21,351 nucleotides of DNA from Lingula anatina. Taxonomy: Eukaryota; Brachiopoda; Lingulata; Lingulida; Lingulidae. Of this stretch, positions 8,245 through 18,546 are shown in pieces. Position 1 is the stretch's first letter, and every line of letters starts with the position of its first letter. The translations under genes were made by a program, and so were the position numbers. The stretch lies in NCBI RefSeq assembly GCF_001039355.2, contig NW_019775685.1:1-21351 (forward strand), read 5' to 3'. Below the pieces are notes generated by a model. It worked only from the letters and a program-made list of their open reading frames with translations. It did no database searches and had not been told where the DNA came from.

Positions 8245-9457
8245 ACCAACTATGTTCCTTTTTGCTACGGTTCAGAGGATCGGTCTAGGTGCGGAGCTAC
8301 ACAGGTTTTAATACACTTGTGTGAACGTGCTGGACATACCGGTAGATAACATCTGTATACAGGTGCATATACAAGAACAGGTGCGCTACATCCTCTTTTT
8401 ATTTGGCGTGGTTCTACCAGTACTAAGTCGCATTATAAGGGTTATATAACTAAACACAGTAATGGATAGCGTGTCATAACCACTTAAGCTGAAATGTTAA
8501 CTCTAGGGGTATATATCAACTTGATTTACATATACAACCACAAATGCAAGTGGACATTGAATGTGAACCACAATGTGTATTATACCTGTTACCAGACCAT
8601 GAAATGGGTTCATCTTTCATCTGAGGTTGACACCGCAGACCAAAAAAATCAGCACTGTGTCATATTTGGTGTCCAAAACTTAAAGAGATGTAACTCTTCG
8701 TGTGCAATTTAAAAATTCCACAATAAATATATATTATAAATAGCACACAGAAATAGAATAAATTCCATTTTAGCACTAAAACTTCGGTTTTTGCAGTTAT
8801 TCTGAAATCTGTGCTTGCCATCGAACTACGTGGACCGTCATAAATGGGTAAACTCCGTAATGATTATTACGAAAACATATTTTAAATAAAAAAAATAAAT
8901 ATAAAATAAAAATAAAATAAAATAGTTTCGTAACGGATTCACTTACCATTGGAAAATATTCGAAACCGTCGTTTACCCCAAGAAGTCCGTTTTATGGCTC
9001 TTTTTCCGACATCATTAAGAGCTGTTATCTTTTTAAACATATACCGTCGGTATTTATTTATCTTTACCCAATAACCCAGAGTACCCCCATGGGCGCCACG
9101 CGCAAGCAGTTTTTTCTTTTTCATTTTCTGATGGTTTCTCTTAAGAAACAGAAACTCGCAATGCTGTAATCAACATATGATGCCTAGTGCCTCGCAGCCA
9201 AGCAGTCTGTTGATACTTGGTAGACATGCGTCTTTAGAATTGACTTCACTACCCGTCTTTCTCGAGCTACATTAAGCATCAAGGTATGAGAATACTAATA
9301 GTTTCTTTGTCCTTTGTGTGACTATTTTCGTAATTATCTCCTACTGTATTGTCACGTGCACATACCGATGTCATCGGGAAAGTTGACAGCTTCTCAGACG
9401 ACACGCAAACTAAAACATCGTCCGTCTGTTGATGAAATAATATCATATCTCCGTCAA
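8245..9457. other. No supported gene; A/T simple repeat at 8881-8925
   Basis: AT-rich sequence with an AAATAAAATA-type simple repeat at 8881-8925. A basic 61-codon minus-strand frame (9124-8939) has a good donor-like GTAAGT at its end, but no family is recognised; it is treated as a finding rather than a gene. Confidence 0.5.
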
Positions 9458-9485
9458 CCCCCTTCCCTCCCCCCGCCCCCCCCCC
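9458..9485. repeat. C-rich homopolymer tract
   Basis: A cytosine-rich tract with a terminal run of C10 and few interruptions. The complementary strand is G-rich. Confidence 0.9.
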
Positions 9486-10200
9486 TTCTCCGGCCCACTT
9501 CCCTGTCAGCAACATCATTAGGTGTAATATCAGTAGGGTACCTGCGGCAATCAAAAACTGCCTGTATGTTAAAAAATTGGGTCTTAATTATCATGCTTAA
9601 GTATCATTTTTATGCCTCATGCGGAGTGAAACCATAAGCAAAGCTTACGTGCGTTTTCCCGCATATGACACGATCATGAGAACGAATGGATAGGGCAATA
9701 TGTGACAACCATTCTTTTCAGTATTGGCGAATTGGTTTTAAAAGTATCATTCTTCGTTAGAAACGTCGGGAATGTCACAGACGGAATTGTTTTATTGTAA
9801 GAAGCATGGATTAATCTAGGGACAAAAAAAAAAAAAAGAAAAAAAAAACAACTAAGACCGTCATTGCTGAAAAATGTAAAAAGGTCGAATAACGACAATA
9901 TAAGTTTTAAAATTTTGTGTATCTTTGGTCAAGAGCTGTGCGTGCAGTTTTCATAAGTCCTTGTCAGCCTCCTTCAACATTAAAAAGATCGATTCAATAT
10001 CAGAAATAATACATACTAAAACTCGGTTTTTAAAGAAATAAGATTGTCTTCTCTTGCGACCGTGCAATCAACCTACTCTTTGATGCTATCCCAAAACATT
10101 TATGGTGATTCAACAGTCCCATTTGTTACATTTTCAAAATCCATCTTAAATTATTAAGTATGCAAGTAATTCTGCAAATGCAATAGGCCTACTTCCTTGA
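9486..10200. other. No supported gene; A-rich run at 9823-9849
   Basis: AT-rich sequence. An A-run interrupted by one G (9823-9848) is the only simple repeat. No exon-like frame or RNA gene is recognised. Confidence 0.55.
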
Positions 10201-10230
10201 TTTGTAGTGAATGAATCATTTAATGTGATA

Positions 10231-10410
10231 TTGGTTTGTAGTAATGTAATGTCTAAATAACTTAATGTAATATTGGTTTGTAGTAATGTAGTGTCTAAAT
10301 AACTTAATGTAATATTGGTTTGTAATAATGTAATGTCTAAATAATTCGATGTTATATTGGTTTGTAGTAATGTAGTGTCTAAATAATTTAATGTGATATC
10401 AGTTTGTAGG
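10231..10410. repeat. 42-bp tandem repeat, 4.3 copies
   Basis: Units start at 10231, 10273, 10315, 10357 and 10399, exactly 42 bp apart, each opening TTGGTTTGTAGTAATGTA and continuing GTCTAAATAA and TTAATGTRATA. A degenerate partial unit precedes the array from about 10201. The units differ by a few substitutions and contain stop codons in every frame I checked, so it is a non-coding minisatellite. Confidence 0.95.
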
Positions 10411-13206
10411 TAACACAGTTTGTAATTTGTTCAAAACCTTGGCGTTGATACATTGGCGTTTTCAAGGCAAATGAGTTATCACGTACAAATCCAAATAATA
10501 AATAAACTGACTGGCGAAGAATTGTTTAAAATTTAGGAAATATTATGAGCTACAATTTCCTTTACTCTGTCACAATTATCGGTATTTGTTCTATCCCCCC
10601 CCCCCCCCACGCGATTGTAACTGCTGATACTCAGTATACTGGAGCGCTCACACGCGGGAACACCACTCACTTCTCACCGACTGCTGACCACACGGTCCAA
10701 TCACTGCCTGCACTTATCAAATTATTAACATACACATGTGCATAAACGTGCCCAAAGATCACTACTAATATACTTCTTTTTTTTCACTGCAAAGTAGAGA
10801 TAAGAATTTGGGGTTGAGTGGTGAAACAAAACAGTATCAGTCCGTGAAATCAGCGAGAGGTGGGTTTACATAAGACTGTCAAACATCACTGACCGGTGAC
10901 AGGGTGAGATCTCAGATAAAAGTAGAGATAAAAAAACGCGAAGATTTCAATATGATTATAACACAAATGATAGTGTGGAACGGAAAAGATGGCTAGACAT
11001 AGAGAACTGGACATTTGTTCCATATTGAACTGAGGAGAGCTGGGGCAGATATCGAATATTTCAACTTCACATCTATTCCCAAGTGAAGCGAAATGGCTGC
11101 TTGATATAATTACAGTGGCAGTAAAGTTTTTGCTTACTCTATGATTGGTATCTTCTGGGCTTCTTATGATTTAAGCCGGTGTGATTAAAGGCACTGAACG
11201 CCCAACACCCTCACGAAAGAAAAGAAAAAAATCAGAGATGAGATGAGATAAAACAAAGTAGGCAGATGTACTGAGCATTGGACGATTGAATTGCGTGTTC
11301 ACGTGCATTACATTATATTTCATTTTATGCTGATCGGTGACCATGATAGTTACAACTCGAGTAAACGGCCCCAGATTTATCTAAATAGGGATCAGTTTCT
11401 ACAAAAATCTATAATGCAGCATGGTCACTTTAATTTTTTTCGTCTCAGTCCTTTCAAACCAGACCAGTATCCATCAGAAAAGGTTCATTGATTTTTTATC
11501 TAATAATTACTCCGAGGGCACTTGAAGAGCCGTAATGGAGCACTAGCATCACGTCAAAGGACAGCTGTTCTATGAGAAATGTCTCCGAGACATAATGCAG
11601 ACATCCCATCAAAATGTGTTTATTCCATATTGAATCAAATCTTAGTTTGAATAACGTGGGATCGAATTATTTGATGACTTAAAACCTGTAAAACCTCCTT
11701 TACACAGGACAGCGTCCTTTTCTGCGTCCCTAGTGAAACAATGAAACTGGCATCGCTGTGGTCGTAGAAAGGAGGCACAAGCTTTGGTTTGGTTGCAGAA
11801 TGAATGCTCAATGATCGGCCAGTTGTCGGCACGTGATTTTTTTTATATAACGGGGCCGTACTGCGGGACGCAGACAGGACGCCGTCCAGTTTTAAGGGGG
11901 GTTAAATGGTGCTCTCTGATTTTGAGGATTATTGTGCCATAGAACTGATCTCCTGTTAGAGTTATTTGACGTGCATCTATTTACAACTTATTTGAATCCA
12001 TGTGATGAACAATGTCTTTTATGTGTCTTGAGGATTTTGCCATTTGTAGAAAACTTAATATCAAATTTATGGTGCTACTTATACCTAAACTGACAGCATT
12101 ATTTTGTTTTATTTTGATACGTAAGATTTGTTTGCCTCAAGAATTGGAGATTTTGGAACAGATTTGATATGAGGAGTATAATTGTTAGGGACAAAAATCC
12201 CGATGATTTTCCTTAAATATTTTATGAGAAAATTCTGAGTGCATTCTTCGTAGTAATAAACACTGTTATATAACATTGTCATATAGAAAGCAAATTAACC
12301 TCAACACGCAATGATACAAATATCAACGCACCGTGATACCAAAGGGCTTTTCCCTTATGTTGAAGAAAAATCAACATTTTAAAAAGGTTAAAATTTTACT
12401 TTGAAAAAAATATATAGCATAAACATTTCATGTTGATGCCATGTAAACACTAATCATTACAAATATCAACAATTAATAATATAATAGATCAGGAAATGAT
12501 TATTAATAAAAAAATATTGATTCTTGACTATACATGTATGTTCCTGTCACAGTATGAAATATACGCATATCTTTATTGTAAATAAATCATTTTGATCTTA
12601 CTGATGTCCAAAAAAGTGATTTATTGAATTTAAAAAGCACAGATGGGCCGGTTATCGAGGCCAGATCACTGCTGCGGCTGTACTCGTCCCTATCCCATGA
12701 ATCACAGTCACTGTAACTTGATTTTGACATCAACCACAAACACGAACAATCTTAGTCTTGGTTGTTATTTTTGAAATCGTCCACTCTGGACGACTGTTCA
12801 CACGTTCACTGATTCTTTGTTACTCAGTGCGGGATGTTGATTTTTTTTCTACTTACAAATCTAATAGTTCCATCAGAGCCCAACGAATTGTATGCCGAGA
12901 TATAAAAGAAGAAAAAATCAATATTAGTCAAGATACTTTCTACGAATTAGTTTTCTTTAGACAGTTCTGCCAAAGAGATAAGAAAAAAAAACTGAAATGG
13001 AATCTCCAATTTAGAGCTAAATTGATTTGCCAACTCCATTTCACGTATTTCTGTGCCGTGTGTAAAGAGAGTCATCCACCATCTTACTTCCCCCTTCTTG
13101 CTTCCCAACCTTTCTTTCTCTTAAAATCCCAGCCTCACCGTACACCATGCAGATGATATGCCAGAAACGGCAAGCTTCGTATTTCACACCGGTTGTGGAA
13201 GTGGGT
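10411..13206. other. No supported gene; C14 run at 10595-10608
   Basis: AT-rich sequence with short frames only. A plus-strand frame of 43 codons ending at about 11029 looks protein-like, but has no family resemblance and no clear splice site. The longest frame, from a TTG at 12758, is 132 codons and is also unrecognised. A run of 14 C lies at 10595-10608. Confidence 0.5.
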
Positions 13207-13223
13207 GGGGGGGGGGGGGGGGG
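13207..13223. repeat. G17 homopolymer
   Basis: Seventeen consecutive G follow GTGGGT. The tract could form a quadruplex. Confidence 0.95.
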
Positions 13224-13462
13224 CAGCCTTTTCAACCGGATCAGTAATAAGCAAAGAGAACAAGCTAGGGATGCTAGTTTCTTGCACGGAGAGCAGGCAA
13301 TGGGCGCCAGTTTATTCTCTTGTATTTACGTTTACCAGTGCCACAGACAAATAAAATAAATAAAATACATGCGCGATGATGCACCTTGCCAGTCAACTGA
13401 TGCGTAGGTCATTTTCTCATTATCTCCCCTCTCCGGGCGCTATACTTTTTAAAGAATAGTTA

Positions 13463-13498
13463 CCCCCCCCCCCCCCCCCCACACCCACACACACACAC
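13463..13498. repeat. C18 run followed by (AC)n
   Basis: Eighteen C are followed directly by an AC dinucleotide tract with one ACCC interruption. Confidence 0.95.
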
Positions 13499-14117
13499 GG
13501 ACAGAATTAAAATTGGCTCCATAAGTACCAGAAGTGTGCACTATTATGATATAACAGAGTATACACCAATGTCAAACTGTGATTTTTAATCGATATCTGG
13601 ACTTAACCGATACTCTTTATTGTACATGTATATCTGCCTGTTCAAGACCTCTAGAGACAAACTTAATATCTTGCAGGAAAGCATTCCTTTTAACTCTTGG
13701 TCAAACCAGGAAAATTAGGATTTATTTGACAGCGGTTATTGGGTTATATAGCTCTTGTGAACTTGTGAAAGTAAGTCTATCTCAAACGGCGATAAAACTC
13801 GATGGCAATCTTACGCTGAAACGCCACACTGCCGATTCAAGTTAACAATAAGCAAATGGCATTTTGATTTTCTAAACCAATCTGTTTCTTTTGTCATCCT
13901 TCCCGTGATTGTATGTCTTTTCAATACAGAGGATTGCCACATCTGGTCTCAAATTTTGTAACGAAGAACAGGATCCCGTTTTACAAAATGTCTCTAGCTT
14001 TTGTGCTTACTAATTAGGGTGTGGTGACACAATTGAAACGACTCCTTGGGGACTCCAGTTGAATGGAATCAAATTGACAGATTAACACGCCACCTCTTTT
14101 TTCCAACTTACTTCTTG
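13499..14117. other. No supported gene
   Basis: One open frame of 88 codons from a GTG at 13579 has no recognisable domain or splice context. Nothing else is seen. Confidence 0.5.
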
Positions 14118-14179
14118 TATAATCACCACCTTTTCTGTATTACGATAGATAAATAGTTGCTTCATTGCTTCTTACTTTC

Positions 14180-14214
<35 letters not shown>

Positions 14215-14234
14215 AGATAAGTCACACACATGCA

Positions 14235-14287
<53 letters not shown>

Positions 14288-14353
14288 AGTCACACACATG
14301 CACCAAGAGAGAGAGAGAGAGAAAGAGAGAAGATAAGTCACACACATGCACCA

Positions 14354-14388
<35 letters not shown>

Positions 14389-14410
14389 AAAAATAAGTGA
14401 CACACATGCA

Positions 14411-14452
<42 letters not shown>
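14180..14452. repeat. Compound (GA)n microsatellite with interspersed 20-mer units
   Basis: Five GA tracts are separated by four near-identical spacers, AAGTCACACACATGCACCAA in the first three and a variant with GTGACACACATGCATTAA in the fourth. The tract is open in several frames on both strands only because GA repeats lack stops; it encodes nothing credible. Confidence 0.95.
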
Positions 14453-14453
<1 letters not shown>

Positions 14454-14581
14454 GAAGTAAAGAAACCATATACAGCTAAACAATTTAAATAAAGTGTTAG
14501 TCTACATGTATTTGTCTAGAACCTGGCAGTGGCACAACATCCATATTTTCTGACTCCGTATTCACATTTCTTCCTCACTTT

Positions 14582-14811
14582 GACTGGGTTTCCATGCCTA
14601 GATCGATCCATCTGGATCGGTCTAATTCCCTGGGGATTCTCACTAAATTGCTATCAACTAACCGGCTTACCGAATCAGCTAGGGGGCAAAGATAATTACC
14701 CCCTGACAGCTTTACTAGGCGTGACAGGCAATTTAAGCCGGTTAGTTAATAGCAATTTAGTGAGACTCCACAGGGAGATAGATCGATCCAAATGTCTGTG
14801 GGAATGGTCCC
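14582..14811. mobile_element. Harbinger-type foldback MITE (copy f)
   Basis: The left terminus is GACTGGGTTTCCATGCC and the right terminus GGGAATGGTCCC, followed by TAA. The left flank is TTT rather than TAA, so the duplication is not intact. The arms carry AGATCGATCC, CTCACTAAATTGCTATCAAC and their inverses around GATAATTACCCCCTGACAGC. This copy belongs to a distinct subtype shared only with copy g. Confidence 0.7.
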
Positions 14812-14818
14812 TAAGATT

Positions 14819-14982
14819 ATGACATGGTGGCTATCACAGATTGTGATGTGATCGCTATCACAGATTGTGACTTGGTGGCTATCACAAATTGTGACTTGGT
14901 GGCTATCATAGATTGTGACTTGGTGGCTTTTTCAGATTGTGACTTGGTGGCTATCACAGATTGTGACTTGGAGGCTATCACA
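14819..14982. repeat. 24-bp minisatellite, array 1 (7 units)
   Basis: The unit runs TTGGTGGCTATC then ACAGATTGTGAC and contains the dyad TCACA-GAT-TGTGA. Units differ at a few bases (for example TTGG, ATGG or GTGA at the start). The array begins right after the 3' flank of MITE f and is cut by the ambiguous base at 14983. Confidence 0.95.
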
Positions 14983-14983
14983 N
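14983..14983. other. Ambiguous base N at a repeat junction
   Basis: A single N separates the end of minisatellite array 1 from the start of the second copy of block 1. Confidence 0.95.
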
Positions 14984-15042
14984 TATAATCACCTATTCTG
15001 TATTACGATAGATAAATAGTTGCTTCATGGCTTCTTACTTTC

Positions 15043-15083
<41 letters not shown>

Positions 15084-15107
15084 GAGAAAATAAGTGACAC
15101 ACATGCA

Positions 15108-15145
<38 letters not shown>
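15043..15145. repeat. Compound (GA)n microsatellite, second copy
   Basis: Contracted version of the tract at 14180-14452, keeping only one interspersed GTGACACACATGCACCAA unit. Confidence 0.95.
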
Positions 15146-15146
<1 letters not shown>

Positions 15147-15274
15147 GAAGTAAAGAAACCATATACAGCTAAACAATTTAAATAAAGTGTTAGTCTACAT
15201 GTATTTGTCTAGAACCTGGCAGTGGCACAACATCCATATTTTCTGACTCCGTATTCACATTTCTTCCTCACTAT

Positions 15275-15503
15275 GACTGGGTTTCCATGCCTAGATCGAT
15301 CCATCTGGATCGGTCTAATTCCCTGGGGATTCTCACTAAATTGCTATCAACTAACCGGCTTACCGAATCAGCTAGGGTCAAAGATAATTACCCCCTGTTA
15401 GCTTTACTAGGCGTGACAGGCAATTTAAGGCGGTTAGTTAATAGCAATTTAGTGAGACTCTACAGGGAGATAGATCGATCCAAATGTCTGTGGGAATGGT
15501 CCC
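15275..15503. mobile_element. Harbinger-type foldback MITE (copy g)
   Basis: This is the duplicate of copy f, with the same termini GACTGGGTTTCCATGCC and GGGAATGGTCCC and the same 3' flank TAA. It arose with block 1 rather than by separate transposition, since the flanking sequence is copied too. Confidence 0.75.
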
Positions 15504-15509
15504 TAAGAT

Positions 15510-15985
15510 TATGACTTGGTGGCTATCACAGATTGTGACTTGGTGGCTATCACAGATTGTGACGTGGTCGCTATCACAATTTGTGACGTGGTCACAGATT
15601 GTGACTTGGTGGCTATCACGGTTGTGACTTGGTGGCTATCACCGATTGTGACATGGTGGCTATCACAGATTGTGACGTGGTCGCTATCACAGATTGCGAC
15701 GTGGTCGCTATCTCAGATTGTGACGTGGTCGCTATCACAGATTGTGACTTGGAGGCTATCACAGATTGTGACTTGGTGGCAATCACGGTTGTGACTTGGT
15801 GGCTATCACAGATTGTGACATGGTGGCTATCACAGATTGTGATTTAGTGGCTATCACAGATTGTGACTTGGTGGCTATCACGGTTGTGACTTGGTGGCTA
15901 TCATAGATTGTGACTTGGTGGCTATCACAGATTGTGACTTGGTGACTATAACAGATTGTGACTTGGTTGCTGTCGCAGTTGTTAC
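15510..15985. repeat. 24-bp minisatellite, array 2 (about 20 units)
   Basis: This is the longest of the three arrays. Several units are shortened, either by loss of AGAT giving ATCACGGTTGTGAC or by loss of the middle giving GTGGTCACAGATTG. Variants with GTGGTCGC alternate with TTGGTGGC. The unit length of 24 keeps reading frames open, giving a VAITDCDL-type octapeptide on one strand and a KSQSVIAT type on the other, but the shortened units break these. Confidence 0.95.
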
Positions 15986-17492
15986 TGGACCGTGCCTGCT
16001 AATGCAATGGGATTGACATCTGCAATTGTTAACATTATTCAAACGTTCCGCTTGTGAGATCATTGAATTAAAATCGATTGATGAACGCACTCGTTTGAAG
16101 GTTCCGACTTCTAATCATGAAAAACATAAAAGATATAATCCCTCACCAATTTTGGTCGAATATACACATGGAGTAAATAGAAGATAAGAATTGTCTACAA
16201 GTTAGGGCCAATGACAAAAGCGTACTCATGAGCTATGACGTACGTTGTTGTTTAGTCGAAAATTCAGAATATTCAGTACGTATGTACGTATGTACTGTAG
16301 TACGTCAAAGGCCTTTGTCGATTTTACTCATTGATTTTTCACAAGTTAAGACCAACTTTCAGTGCAATCGTAATTGGATGATTCACTGAGATTGAGCGTG
16401 TAAAATTTCTTTCATAAGATACTTTATTTTTTTACGACAAAAAATAAATAAATAAATACTAAAAAAAGGAAAATAAAAAGTGAAGTCTCGACCATTTTAG
16501 AGACGGTAGTGGTGGGTGGTATAGTTGTAGTACGAATACTGCCTACCCAAAGGTCACGTTAGCAGTTGTCTGCAATGAAGTTGGTGACCTGATTGCCTCC
16601 GATATATTACTTGCATTAGTCAAGGTGTCGGTTGAATAAACTGTAAAAATTACTTCACGTTATTGTTGTTAATCCTCATTATTGGTAAAGCGCCACATAC
16701 ACATAACGGTATGTTGAATGCTGATTAAAAGATTAAACCAATGTATATAATAAAGCATCACTAGCAAAAAGCTAAAGTCGGCCATAAGAAACCCATCTTC
16801 TGGGGTTCTTACTTATAATATAGATTTTGCTTCAAGTACTTTCGTCGAAAGTTTAATTTCAACCAAAACATGACACGATATGCCGCGCAAGAACAATGCT
16901 CACTGTGTTCATTGCGCTGCATGACATTTGTGTGACATTTGAAGTTTAGATAGGTAAATGCAAGTGCCGGACATGACCGTTTACTAGGAACTAACACTTT
17001 GAACTAGAAAATAGATCCATTTTACTGGCAATTTGCTTCGCACATCATATCGATTTGACCGTTGTATTCTTTAATGACAGAGTTACGAAAGAAACGTCGG
17101 GCGCCCAGGTTTTTGATTTGATCAAATCTATTACGCGGTGGGTATTATGTTTTTACTTCATGCCGGCTAGAAAATTAATAGTAAGGTTGTGCCTAAAAGG
17201 GACATTTCCGCCTTAGTCAGGTGTCACAGGACATGCGTTGTTGTCTTTCGCAATAGGTACCGGTACATGTATGGATACACAGGTGAAGTTTCAACCAAGG
17301 GGGTGCCGGGCGTCGACTATGATTTATAATACTAAGGGTAAATTCCACCAAAACATTTGAAACAAAAAGAGGGAAGTGCAATATGAAATAGAATGGAAGT
17401 ACGTGCCTACATGTATTTCATTTCACGTATATGATCTTTACTATCTTGAAATTTTCGCAATCACCAAACCCCCCCTTTCAGAACCTCTTTTG

Positions 17493-17498
17493 TATAAT
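17493..17498 (+). promoter_or_regulatory. TATA-like box of lectin-like gene, copy 1
   Basis: TATAAT lies about 100 bp upstream of the ATG at 17596 and is unchanged in the second copy. An alternative is that GGGTTTTTATTTAG just upstream of the ATG is an acceptor for a 5' UTR intron, placing the promoter elsewhere. Confidence 0.3.
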
Positions 17499-17595
17499 CC
17501 CAAGGCTCCACACTAAAATTAAACTAAAAAGTGCAACCACTTCGAATTGGGTTTTTATTTAGGAACAAAGTCACAGTCATTTGGGTCAGCATAAG

Positions 17596-17638
17596 ATGTT
17601 CCTTTTCTTCGTGCTTTCGATCGCCGCATCCTCAGTAG
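17596..17638 (+). CDS. C-type-lectin-like secreted protein, exon 1 (signal peptide)
   Basis: ATG at 17596, in the context ATAAGATGT, opens MFLFFVLSIAASSV, a compact hydrophobic signal peptide ending in a small-residue ASS cleavage region. The exon stops one base into the next codon at a perfect donor GTAAGT (17639-17644). The phase-1 end fits exon 2 at 18547, where G plus GA makes glycine. The protein would be secreted or presented outside the cell. The same exon is repeated without change at 21067. The intron to exon 2 is 908 bp. Confidence 0.7.
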
Positions 17639-18237
17639 GTAAGTACTGACCTGCAGAAGTCTAAGTCAAAAATGCCCATATTTCCTTATCATTACGTCAC
17701 TTGATACTTTTCCTTCGGCAATCTGTTTTCACCTTACGATACAATATGTACATACGGTATGTTTAGCCGTCATTAACTCAACTGCATTAAAATGTAATGC
17801 CTGTCTTGTTTTCAAATGTGATAAGGCAGTAACTCATGGTCTTCATGGTGCGTCTTCCACATAAAATATGGCAAACAACTGGTACAGTTTTCTTTTTGAC
17901 TAAGATTCAGACAGCCCCAAAAACGCCTGGCAAGAAAACTATCATAAATTTCCATCCATTCCATTTCGTAAACTATCGAAACCGGATACTTATGTAAATT
18001 AGTGGGCATTGCGTATAAAATTGAGAAACATATAACAAGCTGGACACAAGCTCTCTTGCCTGGAGAGTCAATTGACCACCAAGGTATTGGTATATAGGCA
18101 CGACAGCCTACATTTACCTACTAAATATGTTATCACTGTTGTGCCAGGTCAATACGTCTGCTCATTCCAATAATATTCAGAACAGGAATATGTATCAACA
18201 TTTTAATGATTTTCTGGGAAATTGCCTTTGACCGTTC

Positions 18238-18286
18238 TTTTTTTTTAATTTAATTTAATTTAATTTATTTATTTATTTATTTTTTG
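18238..18286. repeat. (TTTAA)n / (TTTA)n simple repeat
   Basis: A T-run passes into AATTT pentamers and then ATTT tetramers, within intron 1 of the lectin-like gene. An AAAAC-type repeat follows at 18349-18377. Confidence 0.95.
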
Positions 18287-18546
18287 TAGAGATAATGAGC
18301 TAACTCAGTATTGTACGTTTTAAGTAAAAGGTTAAAGTAAATGACAGAAAAAAAAACAAAACAAAACAAAACAACAAAAGCATAGTGTACATAATAAAAC
18401 ATCTTAACTGACCAATGTTAGGCCCAGAATTCTACAAGAAGTACAATAAATATGCTTGAAAACCACGCCTGATCTTGTTCGCATGAAGTATTCCATTTAT
18501 TTTTTCAATTTGATGACCATTATAGTATTTTCTTTTTCTTTTTTAG

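Larger units (their letters stand above)
14118..14982 (+). repeat. Duplicated block 1, first copy
   Basis: The block begins TATAATCACC and contains, in order, the GA compound microsatellite, about 125 bp of unique sequence (AAACCATATACAGC... to ...CCTCACT), MITE copy f and seven units of the 24-bp minisatellite. The same order recurs from 14984. It ends at the ambiguous base 14983. Confidence 0.9.
14984..15680 (+). repeat. Duplicated block 1, second copy
   Basis: This copy has the same order as 14118-14982, with a shorter GA tract. The unique part and MITE are nearly identical. Small differences include GGGGGCAAAG against GGGTCAAAG and CCCTGACAGC against CCCTGTTAGC. The right boundary is not sharp because it lies in the 24-bp minisatellite. 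Confidence 0.85.
15873..17880 (+). repeat. Duplicated block 2, first copy (upstream region, exon 1 and part of intron 1 of lectin-like gene)
   Basis: This block matches 19323-21351 almost base for base, with an offset of about 3471-3474. It runs from the end of minisatellite array 2 through 1.6 kb of upstream sequence, the signal-peptide exon at 17596 and 240 bp of intron. Differences are scattered substitutions and small indels, for example five extra bases near 17125 here and a different run of C near 17468. The match ends at 17880 only because the window ends. Confidence 0.95.

Noticed and set aside
9314-9637. 107-codon frame with a proline run
   Set aside because: The proline run comes from the C-rich tract. 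The upstream ATG part looks protein-like but has no recognised family and no clear splice sites.
10886-11029. 43-codon protein-like frame ending FVPY
   Set aside because: Too short to distinguish from chance, with no convincing acceptor or family match.
12758-13156. 132-codon plus-strand frame
   Set aside because: It starts at TTG rather than ATG, has AT-driven composition and no domain, and I found no splice sites. Chance is a sufficient explanation in this much sequence.
14165-14483. Long open frames of Arg-Glu or Ser-Leu repeats
   Set aside because: These are translations of GA/CT microsatellite on both strands; low complexity only.
14819-14982. TGTGA/TCACA dyads as bacterial CRP-type operators
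   Set aside because: The half-site order and spacing are wrong for CRP, and the DNA is eukaryotic with introns.
15516-15847. Open frames giving an octapeptide-repeat protein
   Set aside because: They arise because the minisatellite unit is a multiple of three. Shortened units break the frame, and there is no start, signal or splice context.
14819-15985. Regular short repeats resembling a CRISPR array
   Set aside because: The 24-bp units are directly tandem with no unique spacers, and the setting is eukaryotic.
17812-18009. 65-codon minus-strand frame
   Set aside because: It lies in intron 1 of the lectin-like gene on the opposite strand, with no domain or splice support.
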